Part shown: in pieces, positions 26,183-35,099 of the stretch
Layout: each line of letters begins with the position of its first letter
Numbering within the stretch: the first letter of the stretch is position 1
Source of the DNA: Halovenus marina
GTDB lineage: Archaea; Halobacteriota; Halobacteria; Halobacteriales; Haloarculaceae
DNA length: 64,000 bases
Assembly: GCF_051414115.1 (NCBI RefSeq)
Contig: NZ_JBLKNZ010000001.1
Coordinates: 2,852,001-2,916,000, forward strand
Direction: 5' to 3'
Notes under the pieces: model-generated
Told to the model about the DNA's origin: nothing
Databases searched by the model: none
The model's input: the letters and a program-made list of their open reading frames with translations, nothing else
Made by a program: the position numbers and the translations under genes

Positions 26183-27556
26183 ATGACCGTTCGGGTTCGC
26201 GGAATCTACACAACTGCGCTCACGTCGCTGTTCGAGTCCGTCGTGCAGGCATCGCCGCCGATCCAGGAGCGCTTCGAGGAGTCGTTTCCCTTCGAACCGG
26301 CAGATGTCGTCGTCGAGACGACTGAGAACCGGCAGGGCGTCGGCGTCTTCGGTCCCGGAGACGCGTCCACGGTCACCGAGACGCTCTCGACGCTCGGCCG
26401 GGACACCTTCGTCTGGGAAGCTGATCTCCCCAGGGGGGCGATCTACGCTGCAGAAGTGACCGAGACACTCGACAGCGGTGCCCTCGTCACCTGTCAGTCC
26501 GGCGGCCGCGTGGGCTTTCTGCCCTACTCGAAGACCGCCAGACGCGTCGAGACCGGCGACCGTCTCCGGGTGCAGGTCGACGAGCCGTACCCGCCCTGGA
26601 GCGACCGCCGACCCGTGCTAGACACGACGATCCGGATCCGGGGGTCGCTCGCCACGCTCGTCCGCGGCGGAACCACAGACACCGGCGGGCCGGAACTCGC
26701 GGACGTGCTCCCGACCGACCCGCCCGAGGGCTGGGCGGTCGACTGGACGCGCGACGCCGACGAGGCCGACCTGGACGCGCTCGGTGACACGCTCGACCGG
26801 CTTCGAGCGCGTGCGATCGAGTTCGACGAGGCCTTCGGGGATGCGGACGCACCGACCGACGTTGCGCCCCACTGCTACTGGCCGGGGGAGACGACGAAGT
26901 GGGTCTGGTTCGGTCGCGAGTCGCGGGGCGCGCTTGACGACCGCCGCCGGTCGGTCACGGCGACGATGGACGGCCACCACCGGATCAAGGCCGGGAGCGA
27001 GTCGGCGAGCGCCGCCGTCGATTTCGTCGAAGACGTTTGTCCGGATGCGGGCGGGGGATCCTTTCCCTTCGAGGCCGTGACGCGGCAGTTCGGCCCGCGC
27101 GTCGGTGAGACGCTCACCATCGGCCACGGCAAACCCGACGGTCGCCGGATCGAACTCGGCCCCGGCGAGGTGGAAAATCGGACGGCTGAGGGCGAAGTCA
27201 CGCTCTGCCGTGACCTCACGCCCGGCGGCACTTACGACGCGATTGGCACTGAGATACAGGAGGGCGACGTTGCCATCACGAAGTTCAAGGAGGGTCGGTG
27301 GTGGTATCCGACGGTCTATCGCGGCGCGGACGGTGACCGTCGCGGGACGTACGTCAATATCTGCACGCCCGTCGAGTTGTTCCCCCGGGAAGCCCGGTAC
27401 GTCGACCTGCACGTCGACGTGGTCAAACACCCCGACGGAACGGTCGAACGCGTCGACGACGACGAACTCAACGCGGCCGTCGAGGCGGGGCACGTCTCCG
27501 AACCGCTCGCCGAGAAGGCCCGATCAGTTGCGGACGCCGTCTCGAACGCGCTGTGA
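26183..27556 (+). CDS. RNA-binding protein/ribonuclease FAU-1
   Basis: A 457-residue protein of the archaeal FAU-1 family, related to the RNase E/G S1-like region fused to DUF402. It contains an S1-like segment (RGAIYAAEVTETLDSGALVTC) near 90-130 and a C-terminal DUF402 barrel (HYRIKAG-like HHRIKAGSESASAAVDF, then GDVAITKFKEGRWWYPTVYRG and HVDVVKHPDG). FAU-1 from Pyrococcus binds AU-rich RNA and is implicated in 5S rRNA processing. The gene is divergent from polD1. Confidence 0.87.
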   Translation: MTVRVRGIYTTALTSLFESVVQASPPIQERFEESFPFEPADVVVETTENRQGVGVFGPGDASTVTETLSTLGRDTFVWEADLPRGAIYAAEVTETLDSGALVTCQSGGRVGFLPYSKTARRVETGDRLRVQVDEPYPPWSDRRPVLDTTIRIRGSLATLVRGGTTDTGGPELADVLPTDPPEGWAVDWTRDADEADLDALGDTLDRLRARAIEFDEAFGDADAPTDVAPHCYWPGETTKWVWFGRESRGALDDRRRSVTATMDGHHRIKAGSESASAAVDFVEDVCPDAGGGSFPFEAVTRQFGPRVGETLTIGHGKPDGRRIELGPGEVENRTAEGEVTLCRDLTPGGTYDAIGTEIQEGDVAITKFKEGRWWYPTVYRGADGDRRGTYVNICTPVELFPREARYVDLHVDVVKHPDGTVERVDDDELNAAVEAGHVSEPLAEKARSVADAVSNAL

Positions 27557-27631
27557 TACTGCTGGCCGCGTCGCTGGCAACCGCTCGACTGGAATAGTGA
27601 CTTTCATACCAGTCCCCTCGTACTCTCGGGT

Positions 27632-28333
27632 GTGGAATTCGTCACACACCGCGTCCGGAACCCTTTCGACCAGTCGCCGCCCTGCGAGGAGTTCGTCGCG
27701 GGTTTTGGTGACACCGATGCGCACTTTCACGTGATCGGTGACCATCCGGGGGTGCACGGCGGCCTCGAAACGAGCATCCCATTCACCGGTCGCCCGTGGT
27801 CGGCGGCGTTCTTCGAGGCGCTCGAAGCCTGCGGGCTAGTCGAGCGGATCGCGTGGGCGGACCCCGACGCTGACGCACACGCTCTCGACTCGGCGGACGG
27901 CGAACGCGCTCGGACCGACGGCTCTCGGGCCATCGAGACAGTCGTCACGGACCGAACCTTCCTCTCCTATCTCCATCTCTGTCTCCCGGAGGGCGACCCG
28001 GAGTACGAGCGCTTCGAGCCATTTTTCGACGCCGAACTCCGGGCCATCGTCGCACACGTCCTGTTGCCGGTCGGGGAGCGGGCGACGCGACACGTGCTCG
28101 AGACCTACACCGCGCGGCCCGTCGACGACGAACTCGACATGGACGCGCTGCACGCGACCGAGATCCGCGGGTCGGGCTGGCTCATCGTCCCGGTCAAGGA
28201 CCCCGCAACGTGGACCGACGACGACAGCGAGCGGTTCGTCCAGCGAATGCAGGCGATTCAGGCGAGCGACTACCGGCGCGAGTCGGACCTCGGCCGCTTT
28301 CTCCCCGGGTCGGAACCGTACCGCGTCCGCTGA
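27632..28333 (+). CDS. Uracil-DNA glycosylase-like protein
   Basis: A 233-residue protein resembling the uracil-DNA glycosylase superfamily: VIGDHPGVHGGLETSIPFTGRPWSAAF (in part) parallels the GExPGxxE and PFxGxxG region of family 4/5 enzymes, with LLPVGERATRHVL as the central strand. The C-terminal HPS-type motif is not clear, and the Fe-S cysteines of family 4 are missing, so activity is uncertain. It starts with GTG at 27632; ctttcatac at 27601-27609 could be the TATA box. Confidence 0.6.
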   Translation: MEFVTHRVRNPFDQSPPCEEFVAGFGDTDAHFHVIGDHPGVHGGLETSIPFTGRPWSAAFFEALEACGLVERIAWADPDADAHALDSADGERARTDGSRAIETVVTDRTFLSYLHLCLPEGDPEYERFEPFFDAELRAIVAHVLLPVGERATRHVLETYTARPVDDELDMDALHATEIRGSGWLIVPVKDPATWTDDDSERFVQRMQAIQASDYRRESDLGRFLPGSEPYRVR

Positions 28334-28402
28334 CGTGCCGTTTCTCTTCTACTCCTAAGAACCGCCGTCGGAGTTTTGAGGCGGGAGCGGGTAGCACGGG
28401 CC

Positions 28403-29413
28403 ATGATCGACATGCGGAGCGACACCGTCACCCGGCCGAGCGACGCGATGCGCGAGCGCGCCCACGACGCGGCCGTCGGTGACGACGTGTACGGCGAGGA
28501 CCCGACAGTGAACGAACTGCAGGCCCGCGCCGCGGACGTTCTCGGCGCGGAGGCGGCCCTGTTCGTCCCGACCGGAACGATGGGCAATCAGGTCGCCGCC
28601 CGAACCCACACCGACCGCGGGCAGGAGGTACTCTGTGAGCGCGAGAGCCACATCTACAAGTGGGAACTGGGCGGTCTCGTCCAGCACGCCGACCTCCAGC
28701 CGCGAACGCTTGACGGCGGCGAACGTGGCGTCATCACCCCAGAGCAGGTTCGAGACGGCTACGTCGAGGCCGATGGCCATCGACCGGGAACGGGCCTCCT
28801 GACACTCGAAAACACGCACAACAGCAAGGGCGGTACCGCACTCGCGCCCCACCGGATCGCAGCGGCGGCCGAGGCAGCACACGACCGGGACGTTCCCGTC
28901 CACCTCGACGGCGCGCGCCTGTTCAACGCCGCGGTCACACACGACTGCGATCCGTCGTCGTTCGTCGATCCGGTCGATTCGGTGTTGTGCTGTCTCTCGA
29001 AAGGGCTTGGTGCGCCCGTCGGATCGATCATCGCCGGGTCCGAGTCGTTCATCGAGCGCGCTCGCCGTGTCCGGAAACTGCTGGGCGGCGGGATGCGACA
29101 GGCGGGTATCGTCGCCGGACCCGGACTGACAGCGCTTGACAACCGCGACCGACTTGCCGAGGACCATCGTCGCGCGACGCGACTGGCTGCTGGCCTCGAC
29201 GCCGTCGATGGACTCTCGGCCGCCGAACCCGAGACGAACATCGTCCTCGTCGAGACAGACCGGCCCGCAGAGGCGGTACTCGAAGCCTACGAATCCGCGG
29301 GGCTACTTGGCTCACCCTTCGGCGAGTACACGATCCGGTTCTGTACGCATCTCGACATCGACGACGAGGATGTCGACGCCGCTGTCGGCATCGCGGAGAG
29401 CGCCACCGCGTAA
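28403..29413 (+). CDS. ltaE: Low-specificity L-threonine aldolase
   Basis: A 336-residue PLP enzyme that splits threonine or allo-threonine into glycine and acetaldehyde. It opens with the family hallmark MIDMRSDTVTRPS, has the FVPTGTMGNQVA phosphate loop, the ENTHNSKGGT active-site segment, LDGARLFNAAV with the cofactor-ring Asp, and the Schiff-base lysine in CLSKGLGAPVGS. Length and motifs match bacterial LtaE. I chose the ATG at 28403, since the family begins at this DMRSDT sequence. Together with SerB it links serine, glycine and threonine pools. Confidence 0.92.
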   Translation: MIDMRSDTVTRPSDAMRERAHDAAVGDDVYGEDPTVNELQARAADVLGAEAALFVPTGTMGNQVAARTHTDRGQEVLCERESHIYKWELGGLVQHADLQPRTLDGGERGVITPEQVRDGYVEADGHRPGTGLLTLENTHNSKGGTALAPHRIAAAAEAAHDRDVPVHLDGARLFNAAVTHDCDPSSFVDPVDSVLCCLSKGLGAPVGSIIAGSESFIERARRVRKLLGGGMRQAGIVAGPGLTALDNRDRLAEDHRRATRLAAGLDAVDGLSAAEPETNIVLVETDRPAEAVLEAYESAGLLGSPFGEYTIRFCTHLDIDDEDVDAAVGIAESATA

Positions 29414-29477
29414 TCGGCATCCCGTCGCCACGCTCTGTGAACCCACGATACATATACTCTGCAACCAATCACTCTGT

Positions 29478-30071
29478 ATGCCGAACTATCCGACACACGC
29501 ACGATGGGGCCGCATCGGGGCAGTAGCCGCAGCCCTGCTCGTCGGCGGAGCGATCTTCTATGCGTTCGAGACGGCGCTGCTCGCGACCGGTGCGGCCGTC
29601 GGGGCCGCCGGAGCGACCTTCGTCGGTGCGATCTTTCCGGACATCGACCATCACAAGTCGATCCCCAGACGGAAAGCGAATCGAGCGCTCCGTGCGCTCG
29701 TCGTTCTCGGCGTCGTCTCCCTCGTCGCGTTGACCTTCGAGGGGCTCGTCTCCGCCGTCGAGACGGCGAGTTCCGATTTCGGCGTCGACCTGCCCGTTCC
29801 GCCGGAAGTCGTCGTCGCCGTCGCCGGGACGCTCGCTGCCATCTTCTGTGCTGGTCTCGTCGACCCGCTCATCGGACTTGCGACACAGAGCCACCGCGCC
29901 TGGACCCACAGTGTCGCCGTGACCTTCGTGTTGACCGGCCTCATCGCTGGCTCCGTCTGGGCCGGGACGAGTGACCTTATCCTCGAACAGCAAGTCGCCG
30001 CCGTCGCCGTCGTCTGGACGTTCTTCCTCGGAATTCTCGTCCATCTTGGACTCGACGGCGAGATCATCTGA
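29478..30071 (+). CDS. YdjM-like metal-dependent hydrolase, membrane protein
   Basis: A 197-residue membrane protein with about five helices. It has the conserved His/Asp pattern of the LexA-binding, YdjM-like (DUF457-related) family: MPNYPTHARWGR at the N-terminus, GAIFPDIDHHKS after helix 2 and SHRAWTHS later. The family is annotated as metal-dependent hydrolases, but activity is unproven. The TATA-like acatatac at 29450-29457 is 21-28 bases upstream of the ATG. Confidence 0.8.
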   Translation: MPNYPTHARWGRIGAVAAALLVGGAIFYAFETALLATGAAVGAAGATFVGAIFPDIDHHKSIPRRKANRALRALVVLGVVSLVALTFEGLVSAVETASSDFGVDLPVPPEVVVAVAGTLAAIFCAGLVDPLIGLATQSHRAWTHSVAVTFVLTGLIAGSVWAGTSDLILEQQVAAVAVVWTFFLGILVHLGLDGEII

Positions 30072-30200
30072 TCCGACGGAACCGTTCGGGTACCGTCGCT
30101 CAATTGGTGGAGGAAATCGCTGGCAGCGGACTGTTATCGTGCTACTATCGGGAAACCACCCCGAAAGCAGAGTTATCCCTATCTATCGGATAGTCGACCC

Positions 30201-32651
30201 ATGAAGGAGTCGACGGAAGCGTCGGCCACCGATGCCGAAGACACCGAAGCGGACTCGACGGCTCCGACCGATTTTGCGTCGTGTTGGACGGCGATCCCGT
30301 CGCCAGTGATCGTCCTCGACGACGAGGGGCGAATCGTCCACGCCAACGAGCGCGTGGAATCGACGTTCGGATACGCCGAGGAGGACGTCATCGGGACGCC
30401 AGTGACGGAGTTCTGTCCGATGTTCGAGTTTGCCGAGATCGAAGCACGGAGTTCAGTTGACGGCGGTGACAGCGCCCTGACCGGGCGTGCGAGGCGAGCG
30501 GATGGGTCCCAAATTCTCGTCGAGGTCAGCATCGGCACCTCGTCGATCGGCGGGAAGCGTCGGTACGTGTTGGTCGTCAACGACGTGAGCGAGTACTACG
30601 AACGCAACGAGGACGTCACCCAGTTCAAGCGCGTCGTTCAGACCATCGACGACGGCGTGTACGTCCTCGACGATTCGTTCAACATCATGATGGTGAACGA
30701 TGCCGTCGAGTCGATGACCGGCTACTCGCGGTCGGAACTCGTCGGCTCGAACGCGACGATGCTCACCGACGAGCAGACCATCCAGAAGGCGGCCACGATC
30801 AGCCAGCTTCTCACGATGAGCGAGAACGACGCCATGACGATCACGGCCACGATAGAGACCGCAGACGGTGAGACGCTCCCCATCGAGACGCGGTTCTCGG
30901 TCTACTGGTTCCCGGACGGGAGCTACGGACAGGTCGGGGTCATCCGGGACATCTCCGAGCGCATCTGGTATCAGGAGACTCTGACGGCGCTCCACGACTC
31001 CACACGGGAACTCCTGCACGCAGAGACGAAATCGGACGTCGCGAACCGCATCGTCGACACCGCCATCGACGTGCTCGACCTCACAGCCGCCGCCGTCTAC
31101 CTCTTCGACGGCGAGACGAACGCCCTCCACCCCGTGGCAACGTCCGATGGGCCGCTCGACACGCTACCAGAGGTCGGTTCGGACGACGGATCCCTCTGGG
31201 ACGTATTCATCGATGGGACGCGAGAAATCGACCGGAGTGGTGCGCCGATACGGCTCACTGACGACGTGACCGTCCCGACGGAGAACGGCACGTTCATCCC
31301 GCTCGATGACCACGGCGTGTTCTTCGTCGCGATGCGGGACCGTGACAGCGTGGACACGGACACGCTGGAGCTGATCGACCTGCTGGCGGCCAGTGCCGAG
31401 ACCGCGCTCGAACGTGTCGACAGGGAGACGACGCTCCGGTCCCGTGACCGTGAACTCCGGGAACGCAACCACCAATTGCGGCGACTCAAACAGACCAACG
31501 AGATAATCAGGCGCATCGACGCGGCGATCGTCGATGCGGATTCGCGCGGGGAGGTCGAAGCCGCGGTCTGTGAGAACCTTATCGAGTCCTCACTGTTCGC
31601 GGCGGCCTGGATCGGACAGACCGACGGCGACGAACTGGTTCCCCGGTCGTGGGCTGGCGATACCGCCGGGTACGTCGATGCGGTCGACCTCTCACTGAAC
31701 GGGACCGACAGCCCGCCGAGCGTTCGCGCAGCCACGACCGGTGAACTGGCAATCGAATCAGAGATCGCCACCGACCTCCGGAGCGAGCGGTGGCGAACCG
31801 AGGCGATAACCCGGGAGTTCCAGTCCGCTATTAGCACTCCGCTGTCCTGTGACGGCGTCACGTACGGCGTTCTGACGGTCTACTCGACGGAACAGTCCGG
31901 GTTCGACGAGCAGCTCCAGACCGTGTTCACCGAGTTGGCGGAGACGATCGCAAACGCACTCCGTGTCGTCGAGACCAAGCAGTGGCTCTCCGCCGAGCGG
32001 GTGGTGCGACTTGCACTGGAGGTGGACAACCCGACAGACCCGCTCTCACGGATCGCCAGCAACACGGGTCACCCGCTCGAACTCGAAGGTGTCGTCGCTC
32101 GCGAGGAACGCCACAGCGCCTTCGTCCGCGTCCCGGACGCGACAGCGAAACAGGTGACCCGTGTCGCCGACCGGATCACGGGCATCGACTCGGTGAGAGT
32201 CCTGGGAGACGAGGACTCTCAGTTCTACGAAGTCTCCGTGACGGCACCCACGCTCGCAGTGGACATCGCCGAGTACGGCGGTCGTATCCGTTCGCTGGTT
32301 CTCACCGGTGAGTCCGCGAGCGTGACCGTCGAGGTGCCGTACACGACAGACGTCCGCTCGTTCGTCGAACGAATCGAGTCGGCCCACGACACGACGCAAC
32401 TGCTCGCACGGCGCGAGGAGTCCAACCCGGCCCGACGGCCCGAGGGGTTCCGGGCGACGCTCAGAGACCGACTCACGGAGCGACAACAGCAGATACTCAG
32501 GACTGCGTACCTGACCGGCTTCTTCGACTGGCCGCGCAAGACGACTGGGGCGGAGATTGCGGAGTCCTTCGACGTGACGCAACCGACCATCAACCGGCAC
32601 CTGCGCATCGGACAGCGAAAGTGTCTGGAACTGCTTTTCGACGACGCCTGA
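30201..32651 (+). CDS. PAS-PAS-GAF-GAF regulator with Bat-type HTH-10 domain
   Basis: An 816-residue regulator of the bacterio-opsin activator (Bat) type. Order: PAS (about 25-135), PAS (142-260, ending VIRDISERI), GAF (about 275-395), a coiled linker, a second GAF (about 425-595), a Bat sensor-like domain (600-750) and the HTH-10 domain at the C-terminus (LTERQQQILRTAYLTGFFDWPR, cited in part, through FDVTQPTINRHLRIGQRKCLEL). It has no kinase domain and no membrane segment, so it likely couples an intracellular signal directly to transcription. gagttatccc near 30171-30180 fits a leaderless start. Confidence 0.92.
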   Translation: MKESTEASATDAEDTEADSTAPTDFASCWTAIPSPVIVLDDEGRIVHANERVESTFGYAEEDVIGTPVTEFCPMFEFAEIEARSSVDGGDSALTGRARRADGSQILVEVSIGTSSIGGKRRYVLVVNDVSEYYERNEDVTQFKRVVQTIDDGVYVLDDSFNIMMVNDAVESMTGYSRSELVGSNATMLTDEQTIQKAATISQLLTMSENDAMTITATIETADGETLPIETRFSVYWFPDGSYGQVGVIRDISERIWYQETLTALHDSTRELLHAETKSDVANRIVDTAIDVLDLTAAAVYLFDGETNALHPVATSDGPLDTLPEVGSDDGSLWDVFIDGTREIDRSGAPIRLTDDVTVPTENGTFIPLDDHGVFFVAMRDRDSVDTDTLELIDLLAASAETALERVDRETTLRSRDRELRERNHQLRRLKQTNEIIRRIDAAIVDADSRGEVEAAVCENLIESSLFAAAWIGQTDGDELVPRSWAGDTAGYVDAVDLSLNGTDSPPSVRAATTGELAIESEIATDLRSERWRTEAITREFQSAISTPLSCDGVTYGVLTVYSTEQSGFDEQLQTVFTELAETIANALRVVETKQWLSAERVVRLALEVDNPTDPLSRIASNTGHPLELEGVVAREERHSAFVRVPDATAKQVTRVADRITGIDSVRVLGDEDSQFYEVSVTAPTLAVDIAEYGGRIRSLVLTGESASVTVEVPYTTDVRSFVERIESAHDTTQLLARREESNPARRPEGFRATLRDRLTERQQQILRTAYLTGFFDWPRKTTGAEIAESFDVTQPTINRHLRIGQRKCLELLFDDA

Positions 32652-32748
32652 CCGGCACGGCAGCCACGATTTATGTGTATAAATCGGCGCGAGCGAGTGT
32701 TTATCTAGTTAGTGATGACCGATATAGGGTTGTGTCTGTACAGATAGC

Positions 32749-33114
32749 ATGACGCAGCAAACCATGACAACAACACCAGCGGTGTACAGACGAAGCGACG
32801 ATGAATCGGTCACCGAGACTGTGGTTCGTGCCGTTGCCGACGTGCAGGACGTGGATCCGTTGCAGATGGACAGTCGGCTCGGAGACGCTGTCGACCCGGG
32901 AGCGATCGAGAACCTCTGTGACAAAGCGAGCAACGGCAGTGACACGAGTGTGTCGTTCGTCTTCGCTGGCCACCGCGTCACAGTCGAAGCCTCTGGGTTC
33001 GTGTTCGTCACCGAGCAGGAACCCGACCACACGAACACCGCCCGAGAGGAGAGGGACCAGACGATGTTGCGTGGTTCCGAGTCATCCTTGCATCGTGTGT
33101 TGCAGACGCTGTGA
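32749..33114 (+). CDS. HalOD1 output-domain protein
   Basis: A 121-residue protein with a single HalOD1 domain, a haloarchaea-specific module found alone or after response-regulator receivers. The recognisable core is VTETVVRAVADVQDVDPLQM and SVSFVFAGHRVTVEASGFVFV. Its biochemical role is unknown, presumably signalling output. A cgatatagg box at 32720-32728 supports the ATG at 32749. It follows the Bat-type regulator by about 100 bases. Confidence 0.83.
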   Translation: MTQQTMTTTPAVYRRSDDESVTETVVRAVADVQDVDPLQMDSRLGDAVDPGAIENLCDKASNGSDTSVSFVFAGHRVTVEASGFVFVTEQEPDHTNTAREERDQTMLRGSESSLHRVLQTL

Positions 33115-33439
33115 TCGTTCGACCAGTTCGAGTTGTTTTCTTGCAGTAATACGTTCTTATCAGGCGTACGGTTTCTTTGTCCACCGCCGATATGCTGGTA
33201 ATTTGGTCCTACTATCGCAAGTAGATGTACGTATTCTCATGCTACTCGGTGCTGGTTGGCAGGGAAAACAGTCCAAACGTCGCTTAGAAACATCCTACAC
33301 GCGATAACGGTTATTAACTTCGTGTTACCGTATCGAATCGTGGTTGTGACGAGTTACCTTCGAGCGGGCACGGATGGTTCGCGCCGTCGCGTTCCGACCC
33401 ACGTGCGCAGCCGATCGGTCGCCCGTCTCGGGGTAAGCG
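33115..33439. other. Intergenic region before the terpene-synthase-like gene
   Basis: A 325-base gap, AT-rich in its first two thirds. gttattaac near 33309-33317 is a possible TATA box, which would give the downstream gene a leader of about 100 bases. No open frame, tRNA or repeat is evident. Confidence 0.4.
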
Positions 33440-34474
33440 ATGGATACCAGCCGAGCAGTCGGCGACGATCCAGTCGAGCGGTTGCGACGATCGAAACTGG
33501 ATGAAACTATGTCGACGACAGAATCAACAGCGCAAGACGAGCCACACGAGTGCATAAACGAGATACGAACAGTAAGCCTGCCACCGCGGGTTCAGGAGTT
33601 GGCCGACGAGTACGACAGGTTGTTCGAGGAACGCGACCGGTTCCTCTGGAAGTGGATCCATTCGCTATTCCCCTCGTTTACGCTCTCGACGGTCGCTGAC
33701 GAGTACGCCGCACACGTACGGACACAGAAGACGATACTGACGATGTACGTCACCATCCTCGACGACATCGTCGAGCAGCGTGGGGACAGACGGACCTTCG
33801 ACGAAGTGTGTCGCCTCCGAACAGAGGGGCAAACGGCCGACCCAGGCCGCGCGCGCGTCGACCAAGAGTCGTTCGAGTTCATCGAACGCGTCTGGCGCAC
33901 TTTCGAGGACGGCATCGTCGACGCACCGCGGTACGACGAGTTCGCAGACGTATTCGAGTACGACCTCGAACAGACGATGAACGCCATGGAGTACAGCGCG
34001 ATGGTCAACGAGAACCCCGAAATCGCGAATCTCAGGGGCGCGAGACGGTACGAATCACACAATATGGTGATGTTCCCGTACGCCGACGTCGACCTGATGT
34101 ACGCGCCGGAGTTCGAGACAAGCGAGTTCGGTGCGGTCAGGGATCTACTCTGGGACCTCCAGGAGATGGCGCGTATCGGCAACTGGCTGACGACCTGGGA
34201 GCGCGAAGTCGACGAGGGCGATTTCACTGCCGGTATTGTCGTCTTCGCTCTGGAGGAAGGCATCGTCACGCCCGACGAACTCGACGCCGACGAGGATGTC
34301 GTCGACCGGATCAAGTCCAACGACGTCGAGGAACTGTTCCGCCAGCGCTGGGCGAACCGGTACAGGGCAGTCAGGGAACGGCAGTTCGACGCCGATACCG
34401 TCGACCTCGACCGCCTGATCGACGGCATGGAAACCGTCTACGAGTACCACATCGCGACCCGCGGGCTGAAGTGA
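33440..34474 (+). CDS. Class I terpene synthase-like protein
   Basis: A 344-residue, helix-rich soluble protein. It carries both metal-binding motifs of class I terpene synthases. DDIVE at 108-112 (in VTILDDIVEQRGDRRTF) fits the DDxxD/E motif, and NWLTTWERE at 248-256 fits the NSE/DTE triad N-x-x-x-S/T-x-x-x-E. Arg202 lies 46 residues before Asn248, the position known for the pyrophosphate-sensor arginine of bacterial terpene synthases, and the surrounding RRYESHNMVMFPYADVDLM resembles the helix G break. The RY pair expected ~80 residues after the triad is not obvious. It may cyclise an isoprenoid diphosphate, but a non-catalytic relative is possible. A second ATG at 33509 (MSTTEST) is an alternative start. 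Confidence 0.68.
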   Translation: MDTSRAVGDDPVERLRRSKLDETMSTTESTAQDEPHECINEIRTVSLPPRVQELADEYDRLFEERDRFLWKWIHSLFPSFTLSTVADEYAAHVRTQKTILTMYVTILDDIVEQRGDRRTFDEVCRLRTEGQTADPGRARVDQESFEFIERVWRTFEDGIVDAPRYDEFADVFEYDLEQTMNAMEYSAMVNENPEIANLRGARRYESHNMVMFPYADVDLMYAPEFETSEFGAVRDLLWDLQEMARIGNWLTTWEREVDEGDFTAGIVVFALEEGIVTPDELDADEDVVDRIKSNDVEELFRQRWANRYRAVRERQFDADTVDLDRLIDGMETVYEYHIATRGLK

Positions 34475-34710
34475 ACCTCACGGCACCGACGGTCTGCCAG
34501 CACTCGACGACACAGCAGCGTCGTCCTCACACCGGCCGTCATCTGACACCTCCGACAATTGATATCGCAAGACGGCGGAGGGGGCCGTTCACCAGTCGAA
34601 TGGAATCCAAAATCTGAGAAAAATTTGAGTTTTGAAAAGCTACCGCTAAGCGTCTGTACTGGCCGTTAGTAGTAGTTTCGGGGAGAAGTACGAAACCGCA
34701 GGACTGCGCA

Positions 34711-34814
34711 CGGACACGGTGGGATTCGAACCCACGACCGTCGGATGTCTCCCCCCGCGACTGGCGTCACGAGGTTAGAAGTCCGACGCTCTATCCTGGC
34801 TGAGCTACGTGCCC
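34711..34814 (-). tRNA. tRNA-Arg(UCU) with a 29-base intron
   Basis: Read on the minus strand, the acceptor arms are GGGCACG and CGTGTCC, the D stem GCTC/GAGC, the anticodon stem TCGGA/TCCGA and the T arm GTGGG-TTCGAAT-CCCAC, with discriminator G and no encoded CCA. The mature anticodon loop is CTTCTAA, giving anticodon UCU (Arg). An intron at 34747-34775 interrupts position 37/38. It forms a canonical bulge-helix-bulge: exon CTTC pairs with intron GGAG, with bulges TAA and ACA, and the intron closes on itself as a hairpin. A ggcttagtg-like promoter element lies 30-38 bases upstream. Confidence 0.88.
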
Positions 34815-34904
34815 TCAAAACACGATTGCGTCGCACGAACACTAAGCCGTTTGGATCGACCTGACGAGAAATACGGATACCTCCGCTGATGCAAGTGAGC
34901 CACA
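34815..34904. other. Promoter side of the tRNA gene, no other feature
   Basis: This 90-base stretch upstream of the tRNA holds only its likely promoter (around 34843-34852, opposite strand). The long gap 34475-35099 is otherwise accounted for by the tRNA and repeat C; 34475-34710 shows nothing but an AT-rich run near 34615-34645. Confidence 0.4.
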
Positions 34905-35017
34905 GAAAGCCCTCGGCTGTCTCGAGTCCCGGGACTCGTTGCGGGCTTCGGCCGTACACGGCCTGCAGTCCTTACTTCGTCCGGGTTCCCCGAGACAGCC
35001 TCGCCCTTTCAGTCCGC
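34905..35017. repeat. Repeat element C (gaaagccc...ctttcagtcc family)
   Basis: It begins with gaaagccctc (34905) and ends with cgccctttcagtccgcc (35017), the same edge motifs as repeats A and B. Inside, ggctgtctcg (34915-34924) pairs with cgagacagcc (34991-35000), and gagtcccgggactc is a perfect 14-base palindrome. It has none of the 3-base-loop hairpins of A and B, so it is a divergent or shorter member. It is not coding. Confidence 0.6.
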
Positions 35018-35099
35018 CAGGGAGTGGATGTATCACCAGCTGAGATAGGAATTTCAACAGACGTTCTCTGGATCGCCTGAAAAACGAAAACCCGTCCGA

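Noticed and set aside
27550..27615. atactgctggcc after the FAU-1 gene as another copy of the inverted-repeat element
   Set aside because: Only one short arm matches; no second arm or central hairpin is present.
34711..34814. tRNA-Leu or tRNA-Ser with a long variable arm
   Set aside because: The extra bases lie inside the anticodon loop, not between anticodon and T stems, and form a proper bulge-helix-bulge; removal gives a normal class I tRNA-Arg.
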